Shown: positions 1 to 12,313, counted from the first letter of the stretch. The stretch: DNA of 64,000 nt from Nonomuraea africana (GCF_014873535.1 NZ_JADBEF010000001.1:4774001-4838000); one strand, 5' to 3'. Notes: generated by a model not told the origin, from the letters alone. Numbers and translations are program-made.

Positions 1-1979
1 TAGAGCGCGCAGATCGCCGTGGCCGTGAAGTTGTCGATCATCTGGTGCGCGACGAGGTTCAGCCAGGTCATGAGCTGGGCCGGGCCCGCGCCGGTGACGG
101 CGAGCCCGCGCAGGGCGTTGCGCAGGACGACCATGCCGGTGGCGGCTTCGATGCCGTGCCCCGCGACGTCGCCCACCGACAGCAGGATCTGCTTGGACGG
201 CAGGACTATGGCGTCGTACCAGTCACCGCCGACCAGGTGCTCCTTCTCCGCCGGTCGGTACCGGACGGCGATCTGCAGGTCGAAGGCGTCCATGGGACCG
301 CGGCTCGGCGGCATGATCGCGTGTTGCAGCTGGAGCGCCAGACGGTTCCGCTCGGCGGCCTGCTGTTCGCTCTGGACGAGTTGGTCCTGCGTGGCGGCCA
401 GCGCGACCTCCGTCCAGTGCTGGGCGGAGATGTCCTGGTAGACGCCGCGGATGGCGAGCAGGGTGGCGTGGTCGTCGAAGACAGGTTCGGCGACCACGCG
501 GATATGACGGCTGATGCCGTCGCTCCTGCGCAGCCGGAAGGACACCGAGGCGGATCGCCGGTGGTGCAGCAGCGTGCGCAGGAAGCGGCCGACCTCGGGA
601 ACGTCGTCGGGGTGGGCGTGCTCGGCCAGCCGGTCGATCGGGATCGGCGCCGCCGACCGCTCCAGGCCGTAGAACTCGAACAGCTGCTGGTTCCAGGTGA
701 TCTCGCCGAGGACGGCGTCCTCCTCGAAGCCGCCGATGCGGCCGAGGCGCTGGGCGTGCTGGAGCAGCCGCGCCAGGCGCGAGGTCTCGTCGAGGATCGC
801 CCAGACCACCAGCACGCCGCCGCCCTGGCGGCTGAGGCTGAGGCGCATGACGACGCTCAGCGGCACCTGGTCGACGAGGGTGGTGAGCGCCATCCGGTCG
901 GCCCTGAACGGCTCGCCCGTGGCGTAGACGTGCTGGACCTTCTCGTAGATGCCGCCGTCGCCCGCCAGCAGTGGATAGGTCTCCAGCAGCAGTGCGCCGA
1001 CGACCTCGCCCCTCGGGCGTCCCGCGGGGTCCAGGAAGGGGCCGTTGGCGTGGCTGACGCGGAAGTCGACCAGGTGGCCCTCGCCGTCGAGGTGGGGCGT
1101 CAGCACCAGCGCGGGATCGTGCAGGCCGTCGGCCAGGTCCACCAGTTCGGCGTAGCCGTCGCCCGCCGCGGCCCCCTGCTGGCCCGAGGGCGCCTCGATG
1201 GTGTGGGCGACCAGCTCGGCCAGCGCCTCCACCTGCCTGCGGATCTGCGGCGACTGCGGTTCGAGGTCGTCCGGCCAGCCGATCTCCAGCACGCCCAGCA
1301 CCCGGCCGCCGGTGCCGGCCGGAACGGTGACGCGCCCTCCTGACAGCTGCCGGTGCCCGATGGTGGGCGGCCCCGCCTGCCGCAGCGAGTCGAACCAGAC
1401 CGTGCGGCGCTCGGTCAACGCCCTGCGCGCGGCCGTGGTCACCCCCGGCGGCACGTAGTGCCAGCGCCTGGCCTCCTCGGCGCTGAAGCCCGCGTAGCCG
1501 GCCAGCCTGAGCGAGGCGTCGGGACCGGCCACCCACACGGCGACGGCCGCCGCGCCGAGCGGCCCGAGCGCGTGCTCCAGGAGCGAGACGGCCACCGCCT
1601 GGGTGTCGGGGGCGTGCACCATCCCGTGCTCCGCGGCGCGCAGCCGTACCGCGGGGCTGCGGGTCTCGGCCGGTACGGCGTCCGCCAGGACGTCTTCCGC
1701 CACCTCGGCCAGCCGGTCGCGCGCGGCCTGGTTGATGAGGTCGGCGGCGAGCTCGAGGGGCGAGACGCCCGCCTCCTCCGCCAGCGCCGCCAGCTGCCGG
1801 GCCGCCTGGGTCGGCCCGCACCGCAGCCGTTCGATCAGGATGCCCCTGGCGAGCTCGATCAGCGCCCGGCCGTCCGCGGCCTGCTGGGCCTCCTGCACCT
1901 GACGGCGCAGGCGTTCGATCGTGGCGGCCAGCCTGCCGATTCCAGCACGCTCGCCGTCCGGCTCAGAGGGAGGCTGCAC
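1..1979 (-). CDS. ANTAR-GAF-PAS-SpoIIE type PP2C phosphatase (3' end outside window)
   Basis: A serine/threonine phosphatase of the SpoIIE/RsbU kind, which in actinomycetes dephosphorylates anti-sigma antagonists in partner-switching cascades. The GTG start at 1979 has AGGAG about 9 nt upstream. About 659 codons are visible before the window edge. Domain order by eye: an ANTAR-like helical RNA-binding segment (residues about 38-90, containing ALIELARGILIERL), a GAF-like region (about 110-240), two PAS-like segments (about 260-490), then the SpoIIE catalytic domain starting near 555, with the metal-binding motif GGDWYDA and a following GDVAGHG. Both metal motifs look intact. It lies 26 nt downstream of the histidine kinase on the same strand, so the two are probably co-transcribed. 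An ANTAR domain at the N-terminus is the less common part of the architecture. The C-terminal end cannot be seen. Confidence 0.88.
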   Translation of the reverse strand, partial: MQPPSEPDGERAGIGRLAATIERLRRQVQEAQQAADGRALIELARGILIERLRCGPTQAARQLAALAEEAGVSPLELAADLINQAARDRLAEVAEDVLADAVPAETRSPAVRLRAAEHGMVHAPDTQAVAVSLLEHALGPLGAAAVAVWVAGPDASLRLAGYAGFSAEEARRWHYVPPGVTTAARRALTERRTVWFDSLRQAGPPTIGHRQLSGGRVTVPAGTGGRVLGVLEIGWPDDLEPQSPQIRRQVEALAELVAHTIEAPSGQQGAAAGDGYAELVDLADGLHDPALVLTPHLDGEGHLVDFRVSHANGPFLDPAGRPRGEVVGALLLETYPLLAGDGGIYEKVQHVYATGEPFRADRMALTTLVDQVPLSVVMRLSLSRQGGGVLVVWAILDETSRLARLLQHAQRLGRIGGFEEDAVLGEITWNQQLFEFYGLERSAAPIPIDRLAEHAHPDDVPEVGRFLRTLLHHRRSASVSFRLRRSDGISRHIRVVAEPVFDDHATLLAIRGVYQDISAQHWTEVALAATQDQLVQSEQQAAERNRLALQLQHAIMPPSRGPMDAFDLQIAVRYRPAEKEHLVGGDWYDAIVLPSKQILLSVGDVAGHGIEAATGMVVLRNALRGLAVTGAGPAQLMTWLNLVAHQMIDNFTATAICAL

Positions 1980-2005
1980 TCGGGCTCCTATGGGGTCGGG
2001 GCGGT

Positions 2006-5716
<3,711 letters not shown>

Positions 5717-5789
5717 CCTGTCGTCATCCCCTCGATATGCTTGCCATAGGGCAAATATAGGGGCAGGAGGCTAGCGCACGTGATCGCTA

Positions 5790-5816
5790 TTGGACAATTC
5801 ACGCTGGTGCGGGTAT
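5790..5816 (+). promoter_or_regulatory. Possible sigma-B-type promoter before the second phosphatase
   Basis: GGGTAT at 5811-5816 matches the -10 of the actinomycete stress sigma factor family. The expected upstream element is only partly present (GACA, 14 nt before). It stands 40 nt upstream of the GTG start. The match is suggestive only. Confidence 0.25.
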
Positions 5817-5855
5817 TTGCTTGGTGCGACAACCTCCCATCTGACGAGGACGAAC

Positions 5856-7058
5856 GTGGCAATCCGCAACGGCCTGAGCGCCGTCTATGAGGCGCTGCAC
5901 GCGGCCCCGCCGTACGCGCTGGTCGAAGTGGTCCGCGACGCGCTCGTGGCTCACACCGCCGCGCAGGGCGCGGAACTGCTGCTGGCCGACTACGCACTGG
6001 TCGCGTTGCGGCCCGTGCTCGACACCCCCGTGCCGGGTGACGCCGAGATCCGCATCGACTCCAGCGACGCGGGCCGCGCCTTCGCCTCGCAGCAGGCGCA
6101 GTGGGAGGAGGCGCACGGCACGCTCCACCTGCCCGTCACGGCGTGCGGCGAGCGCTTCGGCGTGCTCAGCGTCCACCTGCCCGCCCGGCCGGAGCTCGAC
6201 GACGTCGGCGAGCTCCAGGAGGTGGCCGAGGCCCTCGGCCACGGCCTGCGCGGCGCCGACCGGCTCACGGACCGCTACCAGCGGGCCCGCCGCCTGGCCA
6301 GGATGACGCTCGCGGCCGAGATGCAGTGGGGGCTGCTGCCCGGCTACGGCCACACGGGCAAGGGCTACCGCCTCGCCGGCCAGCTCGAGCCCGCCTACGC
6401 CGTCTACGGCGACAACTTCGACTGGAGTTGCGACCCCGACTCGCTGGGGCTGTCGATCACCAACGGCATGGGCGAGGGCATGCGGGCGGCGCTGCTCACC
6501 ACGCTGGCCGTCACCGCGCTGCGCAACGCCCGCCGGTCGGGCGCGGGCCTGGAAGAGCAGGCGGGCCTCGCGGACGAGGCGATCTTCGCGCAGTACGGCG
6601 GGCGGGAGTACGTCTCGACCCTGCTGCTGCGCTTCGACGCCGCCACCGGCCGGCTGTTCGCCGTCGACGCCGGCTCGCCCCGGCTGATCCGCCTGCGCGG
6701 CCTGGACGTCGAGACCGTCAAGCTCGACCGGCAGCTCCCCCTCGGCATGTTCGGCAACACCACCTACACCGAGCAGTCCGTGACACTCCAGCCGGGCGAC
6801 CGGATGGTCATCGTCAGCGACGGGGTCTACGGCGCTCGCTCCACGACAAACGCCGACTTCGGCGAATCGCTCCTCGAGTCCGTCGTCAGATCCACCCGGT
6901 TGCAACCGGCCGACGAGGCCGTCAGGACCATGATTCGTGGCATGCTGACGTTCAGGGAAGGCGTGGACGTCTTCGACGACGCTGTCGTGGTGTGCCTCGA
7001 CTGGACCGCCGAGCAGGCGGCCGAAGCCCTTCCCCCCGTGGAGGGAGACGTCGTCTGA
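5856..7058 (+). CDS. SpoIIE-like PP2C phosphatase with N-terminal GAF-like domain; one metal Asp replaced
   Basis: 400 aa from the GTG at 5856 (GACGAGG upstream); an in-frame start further upstream would add 22 residues lying in the promoter region. Residues about 5-140 resemble a GAF sensor. Residues about 165-375 form a SpoIIE fold with YGDNFDW at the first metal site and VSDGVYGAR near the end. Where active enzymes have a GD-G motif, this protein reads SITNGMGEG, with Asn for the metal-binding Asp. Activity may therefore be reduced or depend on fewer metals; alternatively this is a subfamily variant. It is divergent from the histidine kinase, and its stop codon is one base before the MarR start, which suggests co-transcription with that regulator. 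Confidence 0.85.
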   Translation: MAIRNGLSAVYEALHAAPPYALVEVVRDALVAHTAAQGAELLLADYALVALRPVLDTPVPGDAEIRIDSSDAGRAFASQQAQWEEAHGTLHLPVTACGERFGVLSVHLPARPELDDVGELQEVAEALGHGLRGADRLTDRYQRARRLARMTLAAEMQWGLLPGYGHTGKGYRLAGQLEPAYAVYGDNFDWSCDPDSLGLSITNGMGEGMRAALLTTLAVTALRNARRSGAGLEEQAGLADEAIFAQYGGREYVSTLLLRFDAATGRLFAVDAGSPRLIRLRGLDVETVKLDRQLPLGMFGNTTYTEQSVTLQPGDRMVIVSDGVYGARSTTNADFGESLLESVVRSTRLQPADEAVRTMIRGMLTFREGVDVFDDAVVVCLDWTAEQAAEALPPVEGDVV

Positions 7059-7059
7059 G

Positions 7060-7608
7060 GTGCTTCGCACCCTCGCCGAACTGGAATGCCGCATGAACGA
7101 CCACAGTGAGCTCGGACACCTCGATCCCGCGACGGGGGCGGCCGTCGAGGGCGCCGCCGCGGCCCTGATCGCGGTCTGGGCCTACTCCAGGCAGAGCGCG
7201 GCCACCAAGGTCTCGTCCATCCAGTTGCAGGCGCTCCTGACCATCGAACGCCATCAGCAGGTCAATCTCGCCGGGCTCGGCCAGGCGCTGGGCGCGCTGC
7301 CGTCCTCCACCAGCCGCCTGTGCGACCGGCTGGAGGCCACGGGATGGGTGCGCCGCTCGGTCTCCCCCGACGACCGGCGCGAGCTGACCATCGGCCTCAC
7401 CCCCGCCGGAAAGGCCCTGCTGGAGGAGTTGCGCGCCCAGCGCCGCGCCGACCTCGCCCAGGTCGTCGACGAGATGCCGCCCGAGGCCCGCAAGGCGCTG
7501 CTGCGCGGGCTGCGGGCGTTCACCGCGGCCGCGGACCGGGTCACGGAGCAGCGGATCGACCGCTCCGACGACACCTGGACCCTCATCGCCGGGCGGTTCC
7601 TCGCCTGA
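7060..7608 (+). CDS. MarR family winged-helix transcriptional regulator
   Basis: 182 aa from the GTG at 7060, which follows the phosphatase stop by one base and has GAGGGAG about 10 nt upstream; the ATG at 7093 is an alternative start. The protein shows the MarR pattern: an N-terminal dimerisation helix, then a winged helix (about 50-115) with LGALPSSTSRLCDRLEATGWV as recognition helix and turn, and a wing with SPDDRRELTIGLTPAGKALL. A C-terminal dimerisation helix follows. The usual role is to repress neighbouring genes in response to a small ligand or oxidation; nothing in the sequence identifies the ligand. The close spacing suggests it is made together with the phosphatase. Confidence 0.9.
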   Translation: MLRTLAELECRMNDHSELGHLDPATGAAVEGAAAALIAVWAYSRQSAATKVSSIQLQALLTIERHQQVNLAGLGQALGALPSSTSRLCDRLEATGWVRRSVSPDDRRELTIGLTPAGKALLEELRAQRRADLAQVVDEMPPEARKALLRGLRAFTAAADRVTEQRIDRSDDTWTLIAGRFLA

Positions 7609-7622
7609 CGACCGGGTGGTGG

Positions 7623-8405
7623 TCACGCGTTCTTGCGGGCGGTCACCATGGCGAAGGACAGGAACTCGCCCTTGTCGGCTTCGAGCATGGCGATGGTCTG
7701 CTCGGCGGCCGCCCTGTTGTCCGGCTGGTGTTCGAAGCAGGCGCGGGCCCACAGCAGCCAGTCGTTCCAGCCGTCGTCCTGCAGGCGCGCCGACGTCACC
7801 GTGACCAGCTCGGTGATCTCCCACTGGAAGCGCCACCACTCCGCGGTGTGCCAGGCGATGGCCTCCCACCCGACGAGCGTCTTGATGTGGGGCGGGATGG
7901 CGCCGAGGTCGCGGACTTCACGGGTCATGCCGGGAGTGGCGACCCCCAGCTGGCCGTCCGGCTTGAGGAAGCGCGTGATGTAGGCGAGATAGCTGTCGGC
8001 GGTGCCGAAGTACTCGTAGGAGTCGATGCTGACGATCGCGTCGAAGGAGTCGCGTTCGAACGGCAACGCGTGCGCCTCCGCGTTGACCGCCTCAACCCGG
8101 TCCGCGACTCCGGCCTCGGCGAAGACGGCCGCGGCGGTGTCGGCCGCGACCCACAGGTCGGCCGCCACGACCTCCACGCCGAACTCGCGGGCCAGGAAGA
8201 CGGAGGTCGCGCCCATCCCCGAGCCGAGATCGAGCACCCGCATGCCGGGCCGCAGGTCGAGGTCCCGCGACAGGTCCTCCAGCAGCCACAGCGGGTTCGG
8301 GCCCATGTCCAGGCCCACCAGCCACGCGGGGTCGTAGCGGGAGGAGCGGGGGTAGTCGTCAGGACGGACGAGATTGCTCAGAGCGGTCACGGCCCGGCAT
8401 TTCAC
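7623..8405 (-). CDS. Class I SAM-dependent methyltransferase
   Basis: 260 aa from the GTG at 8405, preceded by GGGAGGGG with about 4 nt spacing; the frame is open further upstream but runs into a repeat region with low coding character. The AdoMet motif I is VLDLGSGMGATSVFLA (about residues 50-65), followed by an acidic residue in motif II (VVAADLW) and a motif IV-like FDAIVSIDSYEYFG. The rest resembles small-molecule methyltransferases near UbiE/cyclopropane synthase folds; the C-terminal HTAEWWRFQWE segment is typical of the actinobacterial DNA-adjacent hypothetical group. The substrate cannot be inferred. It converges with the MarR gene and lies downstream of the MerR-like regulator, with a triple repeat in the gap. 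Confidence 0.82.
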   Translation of the reverse strand: MKCRAVTALSNLVRPDDYPRSSRYDPAWLVGLDMGPNPLWLLEDLSRDLDLRPGMRVLDLGSGMGATSVFLAREFGVEVVAADLWVAADTAAAVFAEAGVADRVEAVNAEAHALPFERDSFDAIVSIDSYEYFGTADSYLAYITRFLKPDGQLGVATPGMTREVRDLGAIPPHIKTLVGWEAIAWHTAEWWRFQWEITELVTVTSARLQDDGWNDWLLWARACFEHQPDNRAAAEQTIAMLEADKGEFLSFAMVTARKNA

Positions 8406-8470
8406 CAGACCCCTCCCTCGACCCGCAATCCCATATGGGTGCGCACCTCCTACGGCGGGCCTTGGCCACC

Positions 8471-8514
8471 CCCAGAAGACGGCCCCCCAGAAGACGGCCA
8501 CCCCCAGAAGACGG
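8471..8514. repeat. Three spaced copies of a 12-bp repeat
   Basis: CCCAGAAGACGG occurs at 8471-8482, 8486-8497 and 8503-8514, at intervals of 15 and 17 bp, and runs into the palindrome GGTTAACC. It sits 66-110 nt upstream of the methyltransferase start. It could be an array of regulator-binding sites or simple slippage. Confidence 0.8.
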
Positions 8515-8564
8515 TTAACCAGGAGACCGGTCAGCAGGGGAAGGCCGTTGGTGAGGGAAGGCGG

Positions 8565-8966
8565 TCAGCGGGCGGCGTTGGGGCGTTGGGCCTGGGACTG
8601 TTGGAGCGCAGCGTTGATGCGCAGCGCCTCGGCCAGCTGGTCCTCCAGGACGATGATGCGGCACGCGGCCTCCAGAGCGGTGCCCTGGTCGACCAGCTCG
8701 CGCGCTCTGGCCGCCAGGCGCAGCTGGTAGCGCGAGTAACGGCGGTGACCGCCTGCGGAACGCTGGGGTTCGATCAGCCTGGCGGCGCCGAGGGCGCGGA
8801 GAAACGCGGGGGTGACGCCCAGCAGCTCCGCCGCCCCGCCCATGCTGTAGGCGGGGTAGTCCTCGTCATCGAACCTGTCGCCGGGCGTGGCGGCGCACTG
8901 GTCGCCGCCCGCGACACCAGAGGTGTCCTCGGGCATGCCGCCCGGTGCCGTCACCGCTTGATCCAT
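8565..8966 (-). CDS. MerR-like helix-turn-helix regulator
   Basis: 133 aa. The ATG at 8966 has GGAAGG 4 nt upstream and is preferred over an ATG 15 nt earlier. A disordered N-terminus (about 1-35) is followed by a MerR-type winged helix (about 36-105): YSMGGAAELLGVTPAFLRAL, then the RSAGGHRRYSRYQL wing that is diagnostic of the family, then a short coiled coil (residues about 105-130) for dimerisation. There is no C-terminal ligand or metal domain, so it belongs with short actinomycete developmental or stress MerR-like proteins rather than metal sensors. It is upstream of the methyltransferase on the same strand and could control it through the repeat at 8471-8514; that link is inference. Confidence 0.85.
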   Translation of the reverse strand: MDQAVTAPGGMPEDTSGVAGGDQCAATPGDRFDDEDYPAYSMGGAAELLGVTPAFLRALGAARLIEPQRSAGGHRRYSRYQLRLAARARELVDQGTALEAACRIIVLEDQLAEALRINAALQQSQAQRPNAAR

Positions 8967-8989
8967 CAAACCTTCCCACATGCGGACAG

Positions 8990-9016
8990 GGGCCCCGGCG
9001 CCATGCGCCGGGGCCC
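8990..9016. terminator. Perfect 12-bp GC hairpin between ppk2 and the MerR-like gene
   Basis: A 12-bp perfect inverted repeat (8990-9001 and 9005-9016) with a 3-nt loop, entirely G+C in the stem. It lies 24 nt upstream of the MerR-like start. No T-tract follows on either strand. It may terminate the ppk2 transcript or act as a 5' leader structure. Confidence 0.5.
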
Positions 9017-9373
9017 AGTTTGAGGTTCAACACCATCTACCGGCCAGCTGGCCGGATTGTCTTCTTCCGCATCGGCCGCGCACGTGCGGCGGAGTGCGGG
9101 GATCGCGGATTTGTGACCGTAAACCACCGTCCTATCCCTGGGACTGCGGTACCCGCGCGGCGCGACGCGCCCGCGACGGGCGATCCTGATGGCGTTCAAC
9201 ACTCCCTTCTCTATCCGTGCGATCTTCCGACTTCACGTACGGCCGGGCTGATCCTCGTCGTACTGCATTCTCACGCCCGGCCCTGGTGGATCCGTTTCTT
9301 GCTACACCAAAAACATAGCTCCGTCACGCACGAATGTCTACTTCGGTCACTGCAGATTTTACTTCCGCCGCGC
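9017..9373. other. Intergenic region between ppk2 and the MerR-like gene
   Basis: About 357 bp with no convincing gene. Base composition falls in its right third (9280-9370). It should hold the promoter of the MerR-like gene; I cannot place -35/-10 elements with confidence. A 78-codon frame ending on the MerR-like start has no usable ribosome binding site. Confidence 0.5.
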
Positions 9374-10366
9374 CTACCTGGGCGACCCGTCGCCCGCGTA
9401 CTGGGTGCGGTCCTCTTCAAGGACGTCGGCCGCCTTACGGATGATGAGCGGGTCGGGCACGCCCACCACCTCGTGGTTCTTGCCGTCGTAGTCGAATCGG
9501 CTCAGCACGTGGCGGATCGCCTCGATGCGGGCGCGCTTCTTGTCGTTGCTCTTGATGACCGTCCACGGCGCGTGATCGGTGTCGGTGTGGAGGAACATGT
9601 CCTCCTTGGCCTCGGTGTACTCGTCCCATTTCTGGCGCGAGGCCAGGTCCATCGGCGACAGCTTCCAGCGCCTGACCGGGTCGATGCTGCGGATGATGAA
9701 GCGGGTCAGCTGCTCGCCGCGGGAGACCGAGAACCAGAACTTGATCAGGTGGATGCCGTCCTCGACGAGCATCCGCTCGAACATCGGCGCCTGCCGCAGG
9801 AACTGCAGGTACTCCGCGGAGGTGCAGAAGCCCATCACCCGTTCGACGCCCGCGCGGTTGTACCAGGATCGGTCGAAGAAGACCATCTCTCCGGCCCCGG
9901 GCAGGTGGGCGACGTAGCGCTGGAAGTACCACTGGGAGCTCTCCCTGACACTCGGCTTCTCCAGCGCGACCACGGTGGCGCCGCGCGGGTTGAGATGCTC
10001 CTGGAAGCGCTTGATCGTCCCGCCCTTGCCGGCGGCGTCGCGCCCTTCGAACAGGACCACGAGCCGGACGCCGGTGTCCTTGACCCAGTACTGGAGCTTC
10101 ACCAGCTCGATCTGCAGCTGCCGCTTGACCCGCGCGTACTCGCCCCGGTCCATCCGGCTCTCGTAGGGGTAGTGCTCGCGCCAGCTGTCGACGGGCAGGC
10201 CGTCACGGCCGATCAGGACGGGGTCGTCATCGTCGTCGTCGATCACGCTCAGGTGCGGCAGGGCGTTGAGCAGCTCGCTCGAGGCCACCAGGGTCCTGCC
10301 GGACCGGCTTGCCGCGAGGAACTCTCCGTCACCGGCCCTGTCCGTCCCACGTGCCACATCGCCCAC
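9374..10366 (-). CDS. ppk2: Polyphosphate kinase 2 (PPK2 family)
   Basis: 330 aa. PPK2 enzymes transfer phosphate between polyphosphate and nucleoside mono- or diphosphates in the cytoplasm. The fold is recognised by the Walker A motif EGRDAAGKGGTIKRF (about residues 103-117), the Walker B and lid region FFDRSWYNRAGVERVMGF (about 163-180), and the family blocks SVSRGEQLTRF and WKLSPMDLASRQKWDEYT. The length and single catalytic domain fit the one-domain class I type that makes NTP from NDP, though the subclass is not certain from sequence alone. An acidic run of six Asp residues lies near position 43. The GTG at 10366 lies 36 nt downstream of the SDR gene on the same strand, so the two may be co-transcribed. 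Confidence 0.93.
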   Translation of the reverse strand: MGDVARGTDRAGDGEFLAASRSGRTLVASSELLNALPHLSVIDDDDDDPVLIGRDGLPVDSWREHYPYESRMDRGEYARVKRQLQIELVKLQYWVKDTGVRLVVLFEGRDAAGKGGTIKRFQEHLNPRGATVVALEKPSVRESSQWYFQRYVAHLPGAGEMVFFDRSWYNRAGVERVMGFCTSAEYLQFLRQAPMFERMLVEDGIHLIKFWFSVSRGEQLTRFIIRSIDPVRRWKLSPMDLASRQKWDEYTEAKEDMFLHTDTDHAPWTVIKSNDKKRARIEAIRHVLSRFDYDGKNHEVVGVPDPLIIRKAADVLEEDRTQYAGDGSPR

Positions 10367-10401
10367 GCGCCTGCCCTACCCCGATCCCCCTCCTCGACAC
10401 G

Positions 10402-11184
10402 TTACGACTCGGGATCGTGGGCGAGCACCGACCGGCCGCCGTCGACGGGAACGGTCGCGCCCGTGACGAATCCCGCGTCGTCGGAGAGCAGGTAGGCGAT
10501 CACGGCCGCGACCTCCTGCGAGCGCGCCACCCGGCCCAGGGGGTGCAGGCGCGCCATCTCCCGCTCGACGCGGGCGGCGCTTTCGGCCTCTTGGGAGTCG
10601 AGGAAGCCGGCGTAACGCTCGGTGTCCACCGAGCCGGGCGCCACGGCGTTGACCCGGATCCCGCGCGGCCCGTACTCGACCGCGAGCGCCCGGGTCATCC
10701 CCTCGACACCCGCCTTGGCCGTCACGTACGGCAGGCAGCCTGGAACCGCCTGCCGCGCCTGGTGCGAGGAGACGTTGACGATCGCCCCCGGCGTACCCGC
10801 CCGGAGGAAGCGGCGGATCGCGGTGGCGCAGCCGACGACGGCGGGGCCGAGGTTGGCCGCGATGAGATCCAGCACCTGCCCCGTCGCGGCGGTGTGGAGG
10901 GAGGCGTCCCCGAACACGGCCGCGTTGTTGACCCAGCCGGCGAGGGTTCCCGCGGCCTGCGCGCGGTCGGCGGCCGACTCCGCCACGTTCTCGTCAGCGG
11001 CGTCACCGACCACCCCGACCAGGCGCGCCCCGGCGGGATGGTCGTCCAGCCACGCCAGCGCCGCCGGGTCGCGCTCGATGGCGACCACCGCGCCGGTGTC
11101 ACCGACCAGCAGCCGCTCGACCACCGCCCTGCCGATGCCGCGACCGCCTCCTGTCACCACGTAGGAACGACTCATACTCCCCAT
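10402..11184 (-). CDS. SDR family NAD(P)-dependent oxidoreductase
   Basis: 260 aa from the ATG at 11184 (GGAGGG 8 nt upstream); a second ATG three codons later has its Shine-Dalgarno too close. Classical short-chain dehydrogenase: TGGGRGIGR for dinucleotide binding (about residues 11-19), VNNAAVF, the catalytic Ser in VNVSSHQARQ, the YxxxK pair in YVTAKAGVEG, and a C-terminal GATVPVDGGRS. The substrate is not evident; the FabG-like profile fits an alcohol or sugar-alcohol dehydrogenase. It is divergent from a LacI regulator, with a palindrome in the shared promoter region, which suggests carbohydrate-linked control. Confidence 0.9.
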   Translation of the reverse strand: MGSMSRSYVVTGGGRGIGRAVVERLLVGDTGAVVAIERDPAALAWLDDHPAGARLVGVVGDAADENVAESAADRAQAAGTLAGWVNNAAVFGDASLHTAATGQVLDLIAANLGPAVVGCATAIRRFLRAGTPGAIVNVSSHQARQAVPGCLPYVTAKAGVEGMTRALAVEYGPRGIRVNAVAPGSVDTERYAGFLDSQEAESAARVEREMARLHPLGRVARSQEVAAVIAYLLSDDAGFVTGATVPVDGGRSVLAHDPES

Positions 11185-11220
11185 GGGACGCGCCCTCCGC
11201 GCGTCTGTCAACTCCTTCTA

Positions 11221-11234
11221 TCGAAGCACTTCGA
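11221..11234. promoter_or_regulatory. Candidate LacI operator between SDR and LacI genes
   Basis: TCGAAGCACTTCGA: two 6-bp arms around a 2-bp centre, located between the divergent starts at 11184 and 11274. The position and symmetry fit a LacI-family operator; arm length is modest. Confidence 0.45.
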
Positions 11235-11273
11235 GCACTACGGTGAGTATCCCCCACGAAAAAGGAGCGGCGC

Positions 11274-12272
11274 ATGGCGGCACGGACCACCATCTACGAT
11301 GTCGCGGCCGCCGCCGGCGTCAGCATCTCCACCGTGTCGCTCGCCCTCAACTCCCCCGCCAGGGTCAGCGAGACCACCAGGCGCAGGGTCCTGGAAGCCG
11401 CGGACGCGCTCGGCTTCGTCCCCAAGCCCGACGCGGTCGCCAAGGCGCGGCGCGGCGTGGGCCGCATCGGCGTCATCGCGCCGTTCACGTCGTATCCGGC
11501 GGTCGCCGTGCGGGTGAACGGCATCCTGCGAGCCGTCGGCGACCGCCCACTGGAGATCGTCCTGTTCGACCAGGAGTCGGCCGCGCGGAGCTCCTCCCCC
11601 TTGCTGGCCAGCCTGCCCATCACGGGACGGCTGGACGGGCTGGTCGTCGTCAGCCTCTCCCTGGACGAGGCGATGGCCGGCCGCCTCACCGGCTCCCGCC
11701 TGCCGACGGTCCTGGTCGACGTCCACCACCCCGGCTTCGACTCCGTGCGCACCGACGACACGGCCGGCGGACGGCTGGTCGCCGAACACCTGCTCGGCCG
11801 CGGCCATCGCCGCTTCGGCTTCCTCGGCGAGGCGCAGCGAACCGAGCGCTACGTATCGCCGTCGCAACAGCGCCTCGCGGGCTTTCGGACCGCCCTGGCC
11901 GAAGCCGGTCACCCGCTCGGCGACGGCGACGTACGGCTGGCCGACCACGGCGTCGCCCAGGCCCGAGCCGCCGCCAGGGAGTTGCTGTCGACGCGGGACC
12001 GCCCTCCCGCCGTCTTCGCCGCCGACGACGTCCTCGCCGCTGGAGCTCTGCGGGCCGCGCGTGACCTGGGCCTCGCCGTACCCGGCGAGCTCGCGGTCGT
12101 CGGCTTCGACGACGGCGACCTGGCGGAGGCCCTCGACCTCACCACGGTGCGCCAGCCGCTGGAGGAGTCGGGCCGTACCGCGATGGAGCTGCTCCTGCGG
12201 CGGCTCGACCAGCCGGGGAGCGTCCGCGAAGTGGCGCTGGGGGTGCGGCTGATCCCTCGCGGGACCAGCTGA
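11274..12272 (+). CDS. LacI family transcriptional regulator
   Basis: 332 aa; AAGGAG 6 nt before the ATG. N-terminal LacI helix-turn-helix and hinge (TIYDVAAAAGVSISTVSLALN, then the hinge around residue 50), followed by a periplasmic-binding-protein-like effector domain with GRLDGLVVVS, the dimer-face pattern AAEHLLGRGHRRFGFLG and the late motif VPGELAVVGFDDGDLAEALDLTTVRQP. Family members sense sugars or their phosphates and repress adjacent genes. Its divergent partner is the SDR oxidoreductase and the palindrome at 11221-11234 lies between them, so autoregulation and control of the SDR are likely. The effector is unknown. Confidence 0.93.
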   Translation: MAARTTIYDVAAAAGVSISTVSLALNSPARVSETTRRRVLEAADALGFVPKPDAVAKARRGVGRIGVIAPFTSYPAVAVRVNGILRAVGDRPLEIVLFDQESAARSSSPLLASLPITGRLDGLVVVSLSLDEAMAGRLTGSRLPTVLVDVHHPGFDSVRTDDTAGGRLVAEHLLGRGHRRFGFLGEAQRTERYVSPSQQRLAGFRTALAEAGHPLGDGDVRLADHGVAQARAAARELLSTRDRPPAVFAADDVLAAGALRAARDLGLAVPGELAVVGFDDGDLAEALDLTTVRQPLEESGRTAMELLLRRLDQPGSVREVALGVRLIPRGTS

Positions 12273-12313
12273 TCCGGACGCGTGCCGCGCCCCGCTCGGG
12301 GCAGAGGCCGTCC

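Noticed and set aside
45..1343. Long plus-strand frame opposite the first phosphatase
   Set aside because: It is an antisense shadow: the minus strand encodes recognisable ANTAR, GAF and SpoIIE motifs, and the plus frame has no family resemblance and skewed Arg/Gly/Val content.
8990..9016. Hairpin as an intrinsic terminator with certainty
   Set aside because: The stem is strong but no T-tract follows on either strand, so it is listed with reduced confidence only.
8966..9202. 78-codon minus frame that ends on the MerR-like start
   Set aside because: Its Shine-Dalgarno-like GGGAG directly abuts the GTG/TTG, the frame runs through the GC hairpin, and the protein resembles nothing.
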